Shown here piece by piece: positions 11,330 to 21,817 of a stretch of 64,000 bases of DNA (positions are counted from its first letter, which is position 1; each line of letters opens with the position of its first letter). A program made the position numbers and the translations under genes. The stretch spans positions 2,914,001-2,978,000 of the forward strand of contig NZ_LT960611.1 of assembly GCF_900233005.1 (NCBI RefSeq), in the 5' to 3' direction. Source of the stretch: Vibrio tapetis subsp. tapetis (GTDB lineage: Bacteria; Pseudomonadota; Gammaproteobacteria; Enterobacterales; Vibrionaceae). Under the pieces are notes generated by a model. It saw only the letters and a list, made by a program, of their open reading frames with translations. It did no database searches and was not told the origin of the DNA.

Positions 11330-11896
11330 GTGCAACCTTTTATTGAACAATTAGCCGAATTTGGCTTCTCTTCTACCGAACTAGAAACTCTTTCGTTAGT
11401 CGCATCTCCGTTAGATCTGCCGACACGCCACATTCTTACTCATCAAGGTGAAATGGACACTCACATCTATTTCGTACTTGAGGGGCTGTGTCATGCTTGC
11501 TATCTCACCGATGACGGCAAACAATTTAGTAAGGAGTTTTATTGGGAGCACGATTGGATCATCGGTTTTGAGAGTGTAATAAAAGAGCAAGCCTCTCCGT
11601 ATTTATTAGAAACACTGACACCAACCACGTTGCTTTGCCTTCCTATTGAAGCATTCCAATCTTGGCGGGAACAAGCGCATCCGCTTTATCTTAAGCTGCT
11701 CGAAACGCAATTAATGCACAAGGAAAACAAGGAGCGCTTTATGCTGCTTCACTCTCCAGAAGAACGCTACGAATTATTTTGTCAGTATTACCCCGATCTA
11801 GAACAGCGTATTACCGACTATCAAATTGCCGCCTATTTGGGGATCACTCATATCAGTTTGAGCCGCATTAAAAAACGCCTAAAGCAGAGAAATTAA
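11330..11896 (+). CDS. Crp/Fnr-family transcriptional regulator
   Basis: 188 residues from a GTG start preceded by GAGG. An N-terminal cyclic-nucleotide-binding-like jelly roll covers about residues 20-120 (HQGEMDTHIYFVLEGL, then FYWEHDWIIGFE). The C-terminal helix-turn-helix is short (DYQIAAYLGITHISLSRIKKRL). It lacks the cysteine cluster of Fnr and the canonical cAMP-contact motif of Crp, so the signal is unknown. The region lies just after cpdB and before an acetyltransferase. It belongs to the small Crp-like regulators common near transporters and stress genes; targets cannot be read from the sequence. Confidence 0.85.
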   Translation: MQPFIEQLAEFGFSSTELETLSLVASPLDLPTRHILTHQGEMDTHIYFVLEGLCHACYLTDDGKQFSKEFYWEHDWIIGFESVIKEQASPYLLETLTPTTLLCLPIEAFQSWREQAHPLYLKLLETQLMHKENKERFMLLHSPEERYELFCQYYPDLEQRITDYQIAAYLGITHISLSRIKKRLKQRN

Positions 11897-11959
11897 CAAA
11901 CGTTAACGAACTTGCTCTTCCTTAATATTACTCTTAGGGACAAATAATAAGGAAGCACT

Positions 11960-12415
11960 ATGATCACTTGGAAACGCCTGTCTTTCTCTCAGTTTACTCC
12001 TGATGAACTTTATGACTTACTGCAATTACGAGTAAACGTATTTATTGTGGAGCAAAATTGCCCTTATCCGGAATTGGATGACAAAGATCGAGCAAAAGGT
12101 GCTGAGCACTTGCTCGGTTTTAACGGCAGTGAGCTTATCGCCTGCGCTCGATTACTACCGGAAGGGCTAAGCTACCCTAGTGCCAGTATTGGCCGCATTG
12201 CAACAAAAGCAAGCTCTAGAGGTGATGGCTTAGGGCATGAACTATTAAAGCAAGCGCTCACTCACATCAATGAGCTATGGCCCAATGCCGCGATAGAAAT
12301 TGGTGCACAAGCTCACTTGGCCAAGTTCTATCAATCGCACGGCTTTGTTCAAACTTCTGAGCCTTACCTAGAAGATGACATTTTGCATATCGACATGAAA
12401 CGGACCGGTGAGTGA
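11960..12415 (+). CDS. GNAT N-acetyltransferase, ElaA type
   Basis: 151 residues. It opens with the ElaA-like LYDLLQLRVNVFIVEQNCPYPELDDKD segment and contains the acetyl-CoA-binding stretch IGRIATKASSRGDGLGHELLKQAL (about residues 76-100) and the C-terminal FYQSHGFVQTSEPYLEDDILHIDM. The acceptor substrate of ElaA is not known. Its stop overlaps the GTG start of the next permease gene (GTGA), so the two are probably translated together. Confidence 0.88.
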   Translation: MITWKRLSFSQFTPDELYDLLQLRVNVFIVEQNCPYPELDDKDRAKGAEHLLGFNGSELIACARLLPEGLSYPSASIGRIATKASSRGDGLGHELLKQALTHINELWPNAAIEIGAQAHLAKFYQSHGFVQTSEPYLEDDILHIDMKRTGE

Positions 12416-13266
12416 CTCGTTCATTAAGCTTATTCAGTCAGGCGTTGCTCCTGCTAGTCGCTGGCAATCTATTTGCTTCATTGTCCGATGTATCTGTAAA
12501 ACTACTTAATGGTGAACTGTCCACTTATCAATATATTTTCATTCGTCAGTTAATTGGATTTTTGGTCGTTCTCCCATTTTGGTTGAGACTCAGCAAGGTG
12601 CAGCAATCGGTAGGGTCTTTACCATTAAACCTATTTCGAGCGCACTTAGTCATTATTGGCAGTGGATGTATGATGATAGCGGTTACTCACTTACCTCTAG
12701 CAACCGCTAATGCCGTGTTTTATGCGGCTCCAGTGTTGATGCTGCCTCTCTCTATATGGCTACTAAAAGAAATTCCCGCCAAAAGCAAAGTAATTGCGAC
12801 CTGTATAGGCTTTATTGGTGTGCTGATCGTTCTGCGCCCCTCTCAATTTCACTGGGCCGCACTATTTGCTATGGGCACCGCCATCACGCTGGCATTATTC
12901 AACATATTGGTAAGAAAACTGCCGGTGGGTCAACCCGTCGTAACCACTCTATTTTGGACCAGCCTTTTATCACTGCCAGTCTCTGGCTTGCTGGCTTTTA
13001 TTCACTGGCAACCGATGAGTTTTGTTCAACTCGGTTGGGTGGCTTCGAGTGCGATTTTGATATTAACTTACAATGGCTGCGCCGTTTTGGCCTATCGAAA
13101 GGTTTCCGCTGATCAAATCGCCATGGTCGAGTATTCTGGCTTAGTGTTCGTCACTCTATTTGGTGTGCTGTGGTTTGAAGAAGTGCCTGATTGGATTACA
13201 TTAGTTGGAATTGTGCTGATCGTATTACCTATGTTGATTCGTAGAAATTCAAAATCGGCCTCATAA
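12412..13266 (+). CDS. EamA-family (DMT) membrane transporter
   Basis: 284 residues with about ten hydrophobic helices arranged as two repeated halves, the EamA pattern of drug/metabolite transporters. The first half has the conserved ...LIGFLVVLPFWLRL and LPLATANAVFYAAPVLMLPLS segments; the second ends with FGVLWFEEVPDWITLVGIVLIVLPM. It probably exports a metabolite from the inner membrane, but the substrate cannot be read. The GTG start overlaps the stop of the acetyltransferase gene. Confidence 0.87.
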   Translation: MTRSLSLFSQALLLLVAGNLFASLSDVSVKLLNGELSTYQYIFIRQLIGFLVVLPFWLRLSKVQQSVGSLPLNLFRAHLVIIGSGCMMIAVTHLPLATANAVFYAAPVLMLPLSIWLLKEIPAKSKVIATCIGFIGVLIVLRPSQFHWAALFAMGTAITLALFNILVRKLPVGQPVVTTLFWTSLLSLPVSGLLAFIHWQPMSFVQLGWVASSAILILTYNGCAVLAYRKVSADQIAMVEYSGLVFVTLFGVLWFEEVPDWITLVGIVLIVLPMLIRRNSKSAS

Positions 13267-13300
13267 AAAAAGACGTTAATCAAAAAATTAACGCCTTTCT
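13265..13300. terminator. Weak bidirectional terminator between convergent genes
   Basis: CGTTAAT (13274-13280) and ATTAACG (13287-13293) form a 7-bp AT-rich stem with A-run on the left and a short pyrimidine run on the right. It lies between the permease stop and the end of the OapA-like gene. Confidence 0.45.
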
Positions 13301-13319
13301 ATCTGTTCACTGATTGTCT

Positions 13320-13895
13320 TTACTTGCTGCGGCCAAAACCACCATCTGATAAACGGAAGAACATGACCGCACCTTGCTTTTTCTCGAGCTGGAGAATATC
13401 AAGTTGCCCTTGCTCGTCTCGCTTAAAACGAACGAGTTGCCCTTGCTTAATTCGACTTAAAGGCTTGTCTGCTCCTTCAATTTTTGCAAGAGCATTTAGG
13501 TCTGCCATAGGGAGATCGTTAGCTCTGAACACTTGAGCCAAGGTGTCTCCAGCTTTTACTGTATATTCTTGCCACGTATCAGATCTCGGAGCGGTAACGG
13601 TACTACTATGCTGCTCGCTCAAACCCTTGGTATTCAAAGTCACCGCTTTTCGCTCATCACTCGAGCTCGTATTCTGAATTGTTATTTTCTCAGTAGTGGC
13701 AGTGGGAGTCGGCCACACAAGTAACACCACGATCATGATACTAAGAACAGCGATCACTCGTTGATGCAATTTGGGTAATCGATCGAGTTGTACTTTTACC
13801 GGATCAAGCCGTGCACGCCATTCGACGTCACTTAGCTTATTTTTTACCTGATCAACGAAACTCACTGACTTACGCTTGGTAACTCTTCGATTCAT
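13320..13895 (-). CDS. OapA/YtfB-like cell-envelope protein with LysM-like domain
   Basis: 191 residues. A basic cytoplasmic N-terminus is followed by one membrane helix (about residues 47-61), a polar linker rich in Ser/Thr, and a C-terminal LysM-like OapA domain (about 110-190: YTVKAGDTLAQVFRANDLPMADLNAL). Its place back to back with fklB matches Escherichia coli ytfB, whose product binds peptidoglycan and acts at the division site. A role in cell division or surface properties is therefore inferred, not shown here. Confidence 0.85.
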   Translation of the reverse strand: MNRRVTKRKSVSFVDQVKNKLSDVEWRARLDPVKVQLDRLPKLHQRVIAVLSIMIVVLLVWPTPTATTEKITIQNTSSSDERKAVTLNTKGLSEQHSSTVTAPRSDTWQEYTVKAGDTLAQVFRANDLPMADLNALAKIEGADKPLSRIKQGQLVRFKRDEQGQLDILQLEKKQGAVMFFRLSDGGFGRSK

Positions 13896-14036
13896 CGGCG
13901 CTAAACCTTTATTAATTATCTCTTCATTATCTCAAAATTTCTCTCTCGCGACTACATATTGGCATTTACCGTTTCTTCATGCTAGTAGAACTGTTATCCT
14001 TTTGCGGCATAAACTCACATTATAAAGAGAGACAAG

Positions 14037-14657
14037 ATGTCTGAGATTAAACTTGAGACCGTAGAGCAAAAAGCAAGCTACGGCATTGGTCTTCAAATGG
14101 GCCAACAACTAGCTGGTAGCGGCCTTGAAGGTCTAAACGTTGACGCAATTGCAAAAGGCATCGCGACAGCGCTAACTGGCGACATGCCAGAAATCGAAGT
14201 TGATGAAATCAACAAAGCACTTCAAGACCTTCACACTCGCGCAGAATCTGCACGCGCTGAACTAGCTAAAGTTGCAGCGGCTGACGGTGAAGCTTACCTA
14301 ACAGACAACGCTTTGCGTTCTGAAGTAACGGTTCTTGAGTCTGGTCTTCAATATGAAGTACTGACTGAAGGTACTGGTGAAATCCCAACGTCTGATAAGC
14401 AAGTACGTGTTCATTACCACGGCGAACTAACTGACGGTACTGTTTTTGACAGCTCTGTTTCTCGCGGTCAACCTGCTGAGTTCCCAGTAACTGGCGTTAT
14501 CAAAGGTTGGGTTGAAGCACTTCAACTTATGCCTGTGGGTTCTAAGTGGAAACTATACATTCCTCAAGACCTTGCATACGGTGAGCGTGGCGCTGGCGCT
14601 GCAATCCCTCCTTATGCTGCTCTTGTATTTGAAGTTGAGCTACTGGCTATCCTTTAA
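14037..14657 (+). CDS. fklB: FKBP-type peptidyl-prolyl isomerase (FKBP22)
   Basis: 206 residues. The N-terminal helical dimerisation domain (about 1-85, EQKASYGIGLQMGQQLAGSG) precedes the FKBP catalytic domain (about 95-206) with VRVHYHGELTDGTVFDSS and the LAYGERGAGAAIPPYAAL signature. There is no signal peptide, so it is cytoplasmic. It catalyses proline cis-trans isomerisation during folding. The ATG at 14037 is preceded by AGAGAGA. It is transcribed divergently from the OapA-like gene and has its own terminator. Confidence 0.96.
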   Translation: MSEIKLETVEQKASYGIGLQMGQQLAGSGLEGLNVDAIAKGIATALTGDMPEIEVDEINKALQDLHTRAESARAELAKVAAADGEAYLTDNALRSEVTVLESGLQYEVLTEGTGEIPTSDKQVRVHYHGELTDGTVFDSSVSRGQPAEFPVTGVIKGWVEALQLMPVGSKWKLYIPQDLAYGERGAGAAIPPYAALVFEVELLAIL

Positions 14658-14679
14658 TTGCCATAGAGTCTCAATTCTA

Positions 14680-14705
14680 AAGCGGTGTTTTACACCGCTT
14701 TTTTG
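14680..14705 (+). terminator. Rho-independent terminator after fklB
   Basis: AAGCGGTGT/ACACCGCTT perfect 9-bp stem with a 3-base loop and a T run. Confidence 0.92.
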
Positions 14706-14768
14706 TATCACTTTTATCAAATTCGCTTACACTAAGTATTCTTGTTATCAATGACAATGGATGTAAGC

Positions 14769-15269
14769 ATGAAAACAAAAACGACCGCTTTTCTCATCAC
14801 CGCACTTTTCATAAGCACTCCTTCCTATGCTCTTTTTGGCCTAGGTTCTGATAAAGACCAATCTGTAGACACCGCCGCACTGACTTCACTCGCGACTTCA
14901 GCATTAGGTGATTCCGCAACTAGCGTTGAGTCATCCCCAATCGTTAAGCAACTAACGGATAGTTTGGGGGTTAGCCCAACTCAAGCAACCGGCGGCGCGG
15001 GCGCATTACTGGCGCTTGCTTCAAACTCTCTTTCTAGTAACCAATCAAACGAGTTAACTAATCTTATTCCAGGAATGAGCAACTTAACGGACTCGGTTCC
15101 CGGCTTGATGGGAATGGCGAATAACCTGAGTGCTGTAAATGATGTGTTTGCCAAACTTGGCCTAGATCCGAGTATGGTTACTCAGTTTGCTCCGATTATT
15201 TTGGAATACCTAACGGGTCAAGGCGCTTCTAGCGGACTATTGAGTTCTTTGGGAAATATCTGGAAATAG
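14769..15269 (+). CDS. DUF2780-family secreted protein (VcgC/VcgE-like)
   Basis: 166 residues. A clear signal peptide (MKTKTTAFLITALFISTPSYA) gives export. The mature part is rich in Ser, Leu, Ala and Gly and resembles the small DUF2780 family found in vibrios, whose function is not known. I start at the ATG at 14769, which has GGA upstream and yields the signal peptide; the frame is open back to a TTG at 14742. It lies between fklB and metY, each with its own spacing, so no operon partner is obvious. Confidence 0.78.
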   Translation: MKTKTTAFLITALFISTPSYALFGLGSDKDQSVDTAALTSLATSALGDSATSVESSPIVKQLTDSLGVSPTQATGGAGALLALASNSLSSNQSNELTNLIPGMSNLTDSVPGLMGMANNLSAVNDVFAKLGLDPSMVTQFAPIILEYLTGQGASSGLLSSLGNIWK

Positions 15270-15318
15270 CCGTATAAACTCTGTTTCTACCACAGTATCA
15301 ATCAAGGATGAAAGACTC

Positions 15319-16587
15319 ATGAAAGACGAAACACTCTCGATCCATCATGGTTACCAAACCGATCCAACCACAAAATCAGTCGCAACGCCGATTTATCAGA
15401 CCGTCGCGTATGAGTTCGACAACGCTCAACATGGAGCGGACCTATTTAATTTAGAAGTCCCTGGCAATATCTATACTCGGATCATGAACCCGACCAATGA
15501 TGTGCTTGAGCAAAGAATGTCCGCATTGGAAGGTGGTATCGCGGGTCTAGTAGTCAGTTCCGGCAGCGCTGCAATCAATTATGCCATTCTTACCTTAGCG
15601 CAAATTGGCGACAATATTGTATCAACCCCCCAGTTGTACGGGGGCACATATACGCTTTTTGCCCATATGTTACCGCAACAAGGCATTGAAGTTCGATTTG
15701 CAAAAGACGACAAACCTGAAAGTTTAGCCGAGCTAATTGATGAAAAAACTAAGGCCGTTTACTGCGAATCAATTGGTAACCCCGCAGGTAATATTGTTGA
15801 TTTAGAAAGCATAGCAAAACTTGCTCACGCCAAAGGTGTGCCTGTCATCGTCGACAATACCGTTGCAACCCCGGCTTTATGTAAACCTATTCAGTATGGT
15901 GCAGATATTGTTGTGCACTCTCTTACTAAATACGTAGGTGGTCATGGCACAACTCTCGGAGGCGTGATCGTCGATTCAGGAAAATTCCCATGGCGTGAAC
16001 ACAAAGAGCGTTTTCCAGTGTTTAACCAACCAGAAGCGGCTTATCACGGAGTTGTTTACACCGAAGCATTTGGTGATGCCGCATTTATTGGCCGCGCTCG
16101 AACTGTACCAATGCGAAATACAGGTTCAACGTTGTCGCCAATGAATGCATTCATGCTGCTACAAGGATTGGAAACTCTACCTTTACGTATGGAACGTCAC
16201 TGTGAGAATGCGTTGAAGGTAGCACAGTTTTTAGAATCTCATCAGAAAGTCAGTTGGGTCAGTTATGCCGGGCTAGAAGATTCTCCTTACTACCCGCTTG
16301 CAAGTAAATACATGCAAGGTAAGCCTTCTGCTATTTTATCATTCGGACTTAAAGGCGGGTATGATGCCGGCGTTAGCTTCTATGATGCATTGAATCTATT
16401 TAAACGTCTGGTCAACATTGGGGATGCTAAGTCCTTAGCTTGTCATCCAGCCTCAACGACACACCGCCAGTTAAACTTACAAGAACAAGCTCAAGCTGGT
16501 GTTACTCCAGAGATGATTCGTTTATCGGTGGGTATTGAACATATTGATGATATTTTGGCGGATTTAGAACAAGCGTTGAGGGCGTAA
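15319..16587 (+). CDS. metY: O-acetylhomoserine sulfhydrylase (aminocarboxypropyltransferase)
   Basis: 422 residues, the length of the family. This cytoplasmic PLP enzyme of the Cys/Met gamma family joins O-acetylhomoserine with sulfide to homocysteine. PLP-binding Lys204 is in SLTKYVGGHGT; VVSSGSAAINYA and NPTNDVLEQRM are family signatures. The N-terminus DETLSIHHGYQTDPTTKSVATPIYQT is typical of MetY rather than MetB/MetC. A GGA site sits 8 bases before the start. No MetJ box or SAM riboswitch is visible upstream in the 50-bp gap. Activity with O-succinylhomoserine is an alternative. Confidence 0.9.
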   Translation: MKDETLSIHHGYQTDPTTKSVATPIYQTVAYEFDNAQHGADLFNLEVPGNIYTRIMNPTNDVLEQRMSALEGGIAGLVVSSGSAAINYAILTLAQIGDNIVSTPQLYGGTYTLFAHMLPQQGIEVRFAKDDKPESLAELIDEKTKAVYCESIGNPAGNIVDLESIAKLAHAKGVPVIVDNTVATPALCKPIQYGADIVVHSLTKYVGGHGTTLGGVIVDSGKFPWREHKERFPVFNQPEAAYHGVVYTEAFGDAAFIGRARTVPMRNTGSTLSPMNAFMLLQGLETLPLRMERHCENALKVAQFLESHQKVSWVSYAGLEDSPYYPLASKYMQGKPSAILSFGLKGGYDAGVSFYDALNLFKRLVNIGDAKSLACHPASTTHRQLNLQEQAQAGVTPEMIRLSVGIEHIDDILADLEQALRA

Positions 16588-16663
16588 GAGAGCAGGATGC
16601 GCTTTTCTCTCAGTAAGCGAAGCGTGTTCTGTAGTCAAAATCTTCCATTTTCTCCAGACATAA

Positions 16664-16691
16664 AAAAAGCCGAGCTTTCGCTCGGCTTTTT
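16664..16691. terminator. Bidirectional terminator between metY and rplQ
   Basis: AAAGCCGAGC/GCTCGGCTTT stem with a 4-base TTTC loop, an A run before and a T run after. It ends both metY and the alpha operon. Confidence 0.92.
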
Positions 16692-16706
16692 AATCTATCG
16701 AACAGA

Positions 16707-17087
16707 TTACTCAGCAGCTTCTTCAGCAGCTGGGCGATCTACAAGCTCAATGTAAGCCATTGGAGCTTTGTCGCCGGTACGGAAACCAGCTTTTAGGATA
16801 CGAGTGTAACCGCCTTGACGGGCAGCAAAACGTGGACCTAGTTCGTTAAATAGTTTTGCAACAACTTCGTTATCACGAGTGCGTGCAAATGCAAGACGAC
16901 GGTTAGCAACACTGTCAGTCTTAGCTAGTGTAATCAAAGGCTCAATTACGCGACGTAGTTCTTTTGCTTTAGGCACGGTAGTTTTAATAACTTCGTGACG
17001 AACAAGAGAGCTAGCCATGTTGCTGAACATCGCTTTGCGATGACTGCTGTTGCGGTTGAGTTGACGACCACTCTTACGATGGCGCAT
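16707..17087 (-). CDS. rplQ: 50S ribosomal protein L17
   Basis: 126 residues starting [20 protein letters not shown], the L17 signature. The C-terminus ends in an acidic alanine/glutamate tail. Last gene of the alpha operon, 26 bp after rpoA, and followed by the shared terminator with metY. It lines the exit tunnel of the large subunit. Confidence 0.98.
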   Translation of the reverse strand: MRHRKSGRQLNRNSSHRKAMFSNMASSLVRHEVIKTTVPKAKELRRVIEPLITLAKTDSVANRRLAFARTRDNEVVAKLFNELGPRFAARQGGYTRILKAGFRTGDKAPMAYIELVDRPAAEEAAE

Positions 17088-17113
17088 GACCTAATCCTTC
17101 TAACTAGTATCGA

Positions 17114-18106
17114 TTAATCTTCAGCAATTGACGCTGGTGGCCAATTTTCAAGGCGCATGCCAAGAGAAAGACCACGTGAAGCAAGTACGTCTTTAATCTC
17201 TGTAAGAGATTTTTTACCAAGGTTTGGCGTTTTAAGAAGCTCAACCTCAGTGCGCTGTACAAGATCACCGATGTAGTGAATCGCTTCTGCTTTCAAACAG
17301 TTAGCAGAGCGAACTGTTAGTTCAAGATCGTCTACAGGACGCAGTAGGATCGGATCGAATTCCGGCTTCTCTTCCTTCTCTTCAGGGACACGAATGTCAC
17401 GAAGATCGACGAAGGCATCTAGTTGCTCAGCAAGAATAGTTGCTGAACGACGGATAGCTTCCTCAGGGTCAAGAGTACCATTCGTTTCCATATCGATAAC
17501 AAGCTTGTCTAAGTCAGTACGTTGCTCGACACGTGCCGCTTCAACCGCGTAGGCAATTTTGTCTACTGGGCTGTAAGTTGCATCTACAAGCAAACGACCG
17601 ATTGGACGCTCATCTTCTTCAGTATGGATACGAGATGATGCTGGTACATAACCACGACCACGTTCTACTTTAATACGCATAGCGATTTCAGCGTTGTCAT
17701 CCGTTAGGTGACAAATAACGTGCTCTGGGTTAGCGATCTCTACATCACCATCATGGGTGATGTCACCTGCAACAACAGGGCCCGAGCCTGACTTATTCAG
17801 CGTAATGAATACTTCATCTTTGCCTTCTGCCACTTTAACAGCAAGACCTTTCAGGTTAAGAAGGATCTCTAGGATATCTTCTTGTACACCTTCTTTGGTG
17901 CTGTACTCGTGAAGAACGCCTTCAATCTCTACTTCGGTTACTGCGCAACCAGGCATAGAAGATAGAAGGATGCGACGAAGCGCATTACCTAGAGTATGAC
18001 CAAAGCCACGCTCTAATGGCTCAAGAGTTACTTTTGCGTGTGTCGCGCTGACTTGTTCGATGTCAACTAGACGTGGCTTAAGAAATTCTGTTACAGAACC
18101 CTGCAT
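17114..18106 (-). CDS. rpoA: RNA polymerase alpha subunit
   Basis: 330 residues. The N-terminal assembly domain contains [22 protein letters not shown] flexible linker near residue 235 leads to the C-terminal domain ([34 protein letters not shown]) that contacts UP elements and activators. Alpha operon, between rpsD and rplQ. Confidence 0.99.
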   Translation of the reverse strand: MQGSVTEFLKPRLVDIEQVSATHAKVTLEPLERGFGHTLGNALRRILLSSMPGCAVTEVEIEGVLHEYSTKEGVQEDILEILLNLKGLAVKVAEGKDEVFITLNKSGSGPVVAGDITHDGDVEIANPEHVICHLTDDNAEIAMRIKVERGRGYVPASSRIHTEEDERPIGRLLVDATYSPVDKIAYAVEAARVEQRTDLDKLVIDMETNGTLDPEEAIRRSATILAEQLDAFVDLRDIRVPEEKEEKPEFDPILLRPVDDLELTVRSANCLKAEAIHYIGDLVQRTEVELLKTPNLGKKSLTEIKDVLASRGLSLGMRLENWPPASIAED

Positions 18107-18130
18107 TGTGTCCTCTCTTTAGTTTAAACC

Positions 18131-18751
18131 TTACTTAGAGTAAAGCTCGACGATCAGGTGTTCGTTGATGTCAGCTGATAGATCAGAACGCTCAGGCATA
18201 CGCTTGAATGTACCTTCCATTGTGCCGCCATCGACTTCAATCCAAGTTGGTTTTTCGCGTTGTTCAGCAACTTCTAGAGCCGCCTTAATGCGAGATTGCT
18301 GTTTAGCTTTCTCACGAATAGTAACAACGTCGTTAGCCGCAACTTTGAATGAAGGAACGTTTACAACTTTACCGTTTACTAGGATAGCTTTGTGGCTAAC
18401 TAGTTGACGAGATTCAGCACGAGTAGCGCCAAAGCCCATACGGTAAACTACGTTGTCTAGACGACCTTCAAGAAGCTGAAGCAGGTTTTCACCTGTGTTG
18501 CCTTTAAGGCGAGCAGCTTCTTTGTAGTAGTTACGGAATTGTTTTTCTAGAACGCCATACATACGACGAACTTTTTGCTTCTCACGAAGCTGAACGCCAT
18601 ATTCAGATAGACGACCGCGACGAGCGCCGTGTACACCTGGTGCGTTATCAATTTTACACTTGGTATCGATCGCACGGACACCAGACTTAAGGAATAAGTC
18701 AGTACCTTCGCGACGGCTAAGCTTCAGCTTAGGACCCAAATATCTTGCCAT
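18131..18751 (-). CDS. rpsD: 30S ribosomal protein S4
   Basis: 206 residues with the S4 domain (about 96-160, [20 protein letters not shown]). It nucleates 30S assembly on 16S rRNA, and in enterics it also represses its own operon by binding the rpsM leader; the leader here retains that structure (19546-19640). Lies in the alpha operon. Confidence 0.98.
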   Translation of the reverse strand: MARYLGPKLKLSRREGTDLFLKSGVRAIDTKCKIDNAPGVHGARRGRLSEYGVQLREKQKVRRMYGVLEKQFRNYYKEAARLKGNTGENLLQLLEGRLDNVVYRMGFGATRAESRQLVSHKAILVNGKVVNVPSFKVAANDVVTIREKAKQQSRIKAALEVAEQREKPTWIEVDGGTMEGTFKRMPERSDLSADINEHLIVELYSK

Positions 18752-18782
18752 GATCTTTCTCCAATAATCCTAGAAACGAAAC

Positions 18783-19178
<396 letters not shown>

Positions 19179-19191
19179 CTACCTTATCCGA

Positions 19192-19548
19192 TTATTTTTT
19201 GATCGGCTTGCGCGGACCCTTACGGGTACGAGCGTTGGTTTTAGTACGCTGTCCACGTAGTGGTAGACTGCGACGATGACGAAGACCACGGTAACAACCA
19301 AGGTCCATAAGACGCTTGATGTTCATGGAAACTTCACGACGTAGATCACCTTCTACAGTGTACTTAGCTACACCATCACGCAGTTGATCGATCTGCTCTT
19401 CAGTTAGTTCACTGATCTTAACATCTTCAGCAATACCCACTTCAGCTAAAATAGCTTCAGAACGAGTCTTACCGATACCGTAGATTGCAGTTAATGCAAT
19501 TACAGCATGTTTTTGATCAGGAATGTTAATGCCAGCTATACGGGCCAC
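19192..19548 (-). CDS. rpsM: 30S ribosomal protein S13
   Basis: 118 residues from a GTG start embedded in the S4-binding alpha-operon leader. [29 protein letters not shown] is the family start; the basic tail ends [10 protein letters not shown]. It contacts the P-site tRNA and the large subunit. First gene of the alpha operon. Confidence 0.98.
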   Translation of the reverse strand: MARIAGINIPDQKHAVIALTAIYGIGKTRSEAILAEVGIAEDVKISELTEEQIDQLRDGVAKYTVEGDLRREVSMNIKRLMDLGCYRGLRHRRSLPLRGQRTKTNARTRKGPRKPIKK

Positions 19549-19640
19549 TATTCACTCCTAGTACTTAAATAAGAAATTATCCGCAGCAAAGCCCGTACAG
19601 GATACGCTGCGGCATACTACTTCTCTTGCACGCAAAAGGT
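19546..19640 (-). promoter_or_regulatory. Alpha-operon leader (S4-binding pseudoknot) around the rpsM start
   Basis: On the minus strand GTATCCTGTACGGGCTTTGC, a paired CCGCAGC...GCTGCGG stem (19581-19612) and TACTAGGAGTGAATAGTGGC track the known gamma-proteobacterial alpha operon leader almost word for word, including the GTG start. In Escherichia coli S4 binds here and traps the ribosome. That role is inferred from resemblance. Another hairpin lies just upstream at 19638-19667. Confidence 0.8.
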
Positions 19641-19695
19641 AGGCCGAGGAATATACTCGACACTACCTTATATTTCAAGTAAAAATTTCTGCTTT

Positions 19696-19809
19696 TTAGC
19701 CTTGGCGTTGCTTATGCTTTGGCTCACTGCAAATCACGCGAACGACACCGTTACGCTTGATAACTTTACAGTTACGGCAGATTTTTTTAACGGAAGCACG
19801 AACTTTCAT
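19696..19809 (-). CDS. rpmJ: 50S ribosomal protein L36
   Basis: 37 residues, short. It reads [20 protein letters not shown] and continues to [10 protein letters not shown]. The zinc ligands C11, C14, C27 and H33 are all kept, so this is the zinc-binding form. It follows secY by 27 bp at the end of the spc operon. Confidence 0.97.
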
Positions 19810-19836
19810 TGCTAAACTCCGTAATGAAATCTGAAA

Positions 19837-21174
19837 TTAACGGCCGTAGCCTTTCAGATTTGCTTTTTTCAACACAGAATCATACTGTTGTGACATCAGA
19901 TGAGTCTGTACCTGTGCCATGAAATCCATGATAACTACCACTACGATTAGTAGTGATGTGCCGCCGAAGTAGAAACGAACGTTCCACGCGACCATCATGA
20001 ACTCTGGGATCAGACAAATAAAGGTAATGTACAACGCACCCGCAAGGGTTAGCCTTGTCATCACTTTATCAATATATTTAGCTGTCTGCTCACCTGGGCG
20101 GATACCGGGTACGAATGCACCAGACTTCTTCAAATTATCTGCTGTTTCACGCGGGTTGAATACCAACGCCGTGTAGAAGAAGCAGAAGAAAATGATTGCT
20201 GCTGCATAAAGCACTACATACAACGGTTGACCAGGGCTAAGGGCCATAGACACGTCAGTTAACCAACTGAACGCGCTGTCCTCACCACCTGTATTGCCAA
20301 ACCATTGAGCTAATGTTCCTGGGAACAAAATAATGCTCGATGCGAAAATCGCTGGTATAACACCTGCCATATTAATTTTAAGAGGCAAGTGAGTGCTTTG
20401 CGCTGCAAAAACTTTACGACCTTGTTGACGCTTCGCATAGTTAACGACGATACGACGTTGACCACGCTCCATGAAAACTACGAAGTAAATCACAGCTAAA
20501 GCTAACACACCGATTAGCAACAATAGAAGTACGTGCAATTCACCTTGACGCGCTTGCTCGATAGTTTGTCCGACTGCCGAAGGCAATCCAGCTACGATAC
20601 CCGAGAAAATAATCAAGGAAATACCGTTGCCAATTCCGCGCTCAGTAATTTGTTCACCTAACCACATCAAGAACATGGTACCGGTTACTAAACTAATGGT
20701 AGCAATTAGGGTAAACATGGTTTGGTTGATAACAACCAGATTGTCGACCATGTTTGGTAAGCCTGTTGCAATACCAATCGCTTGGAATGTAGCTAGTACA
20801 AGCGTGCCATAACGCGTATATTGGCTGATTTTTCGTCTGCCTGCTTCGCCCTCTTTCTTGAGCTCCGCTAACGCTGGATGAACTACAGTTAGCAGTTGAA
20901 CAACAATAGATGCCGAAATATACGGCATGATGCCCAACGCTAATATAGATGCACGCGAAAGTGCACCACCAGAGAACATGTTAAACATCTCAATGATGGT
21001 ACCCTTTTGCTGATCGAACAAATCGGCAAGTACAGCTGCGTCAATACCAGGAATCGGCACAAAGGAGCCGGCTCGGAATACTAAAAGTGCACCAATTACG
21101 AATAATAAGCGCGACTTTAATTCAGCTAAGCCGCTCTGAGCACTACGAAAATCTTGTCCTGGTTTGTTTGCCAT
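19837..21174 (-). CDS. secY: Protein translocase subunit SecY
   Basis: 445 residues with ten membrane helices. It forms the protein-conducting channel with SecE and SecG in the inner membrane. The plug region (about residues 60-70), TQYTRYGTL segment and C-terminal [29 protein letters not shown] match the family. Part of the spc operon between rplO and rpmJ. Confidence 0.98.
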   Translation of the reverse strand: MANKPGQDFRSAQSGLAELKSRLLFVIGALLVFRAGSFVPIPGIDAAVLADLFDQQKGTIIEMFNMFSGGALSRASILALGIMPYISASIVVQLLTVVHPALAELKKEGEAGRRKISQYTRYGTLVLATFQAIGIATGLPNMVDNLVVINQTMFTLIATISLVTGTMFLMWLGEQITERGIGNGISLIIFSGIVAGLPSAVGQTIEQARQGELHVLLLLLIGVLALAVIYFVVFMERGQRRIVVNYAKRQQGRKVFAAQSTHLPLKINMAGVIPAIFASSIILFPGTLAQWFGNTGGEDSAFSWLTDVSMALSPGQPLYVVLYAAAIIFFCFFYTALVFNPRETADNLKKSGAFVPGIRPGEQTAKYIDKVMTRLTLAGALYITFICLIPEFMMVAWNVRFYFGGTSLLIVVVVIMDFMAQVQTHLMSQQYDSVLKKANLKGYGR

Positions 21175-21195
21175 CTGTACCTCGTCCCTCGAGTA

Positions 21196-21630
21196 TTATT
21201 CCTCGATTTTACCGCCTGCAGCTTCGATTGCAGCTTTTGCGCCTTTGGTTACGCGTAGACCTTTAACAGTCACAGCCTTGCTTAGGTCACCAGAAAGAAC
21301 GATTTTTACAAATTCGATGTTCTTAGTGATAACGTTAGCAGCTTTAAGGCTGTTAAGATCAACCACGTCGCCTTCTACCTTCGCTAGCTCAGCTAGACGA
21401 ACTTCAGCAGACACTAGGCTCTTACGAGAAGTGAAACCGAATTTTGGTAGACGTTGTTTCAGAGGCATTTGACCGCCTTCAAAACCTGGACGAACACTGC
21501 CGCCAGAACGTGATTTTTGACCTTTATGACCACGGCCACCTGTTTTACCAAGGCCTGAACCGATACCGCGACCTACGCGCTTCTTAGAAGGCTTAGAACC
21601 CGCAGCCGGTGATAGAGTATTCAAACGCAT
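21196..21630 (-). CDS. rplO: 50S ribosomal protein L15
   Basis: 144 residues. [43 protein letters not shown] is glycine/lysine rich and typical of L15. Spc operon, before secY and directly after rpmD. Confidence 0.98.
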   Translation of the reverse strand: MRLNTLSPAAGSKPSKKRVGRGIGSGLGKTGGRGHKGQKSRSGGSVRPGFEGGQMPLKQRLPKFGFTSRKSLVSAEVRLAELAKVEGDVVDLNSLKAANVITKNIEFVKIVLSGDLSKAVTVKGLRVTKGAKAAIEAAGGKIEE

Positions 21631-21635
21631 TCTGA

Positions 21636-21812
21636 TTACTCCTCAACTTTAACCATGTAGTAAACCTTGTTGACCATACCGCGTGTACACGGTGTGTCTT
21701 CAAGTTCTACTGTATGGTTGATACGACGAAGGCCTAGACCACGCAAAGTAGCTTTGTGCTTTGGTAGACGGCCAATTGAGCTTTTAGTTTGAGTTACTTT
21801 AATAGTCGCCAT
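21636..21812 (-). CDS. rpmD: 50S ribosomal protein L30
   Basis: 58 residues, too short for most ORF lists. The frame reads [20 protein letters not shown], then [20 protein letters not shown] and ends [13 protein letters not shown], matching L30 throughout. It sits between rpsE and rplO with only a few bases on each side. Confidence 0.97.
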   Translation of the reverse strand: MATIKVTQTKSSIGRLPKHKATLRGLGLRRINHTVELEDTPCTRGMVNKVYYMVKVEE

Positions 21813-21817
21813 GGTAC

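Noticed and set aside
15270..15318. SAM riboswitch or MetJ box before metY
   Set aside because: The gap is only 49 bp and shows no AGACGTCT-like repeats or structured leader.
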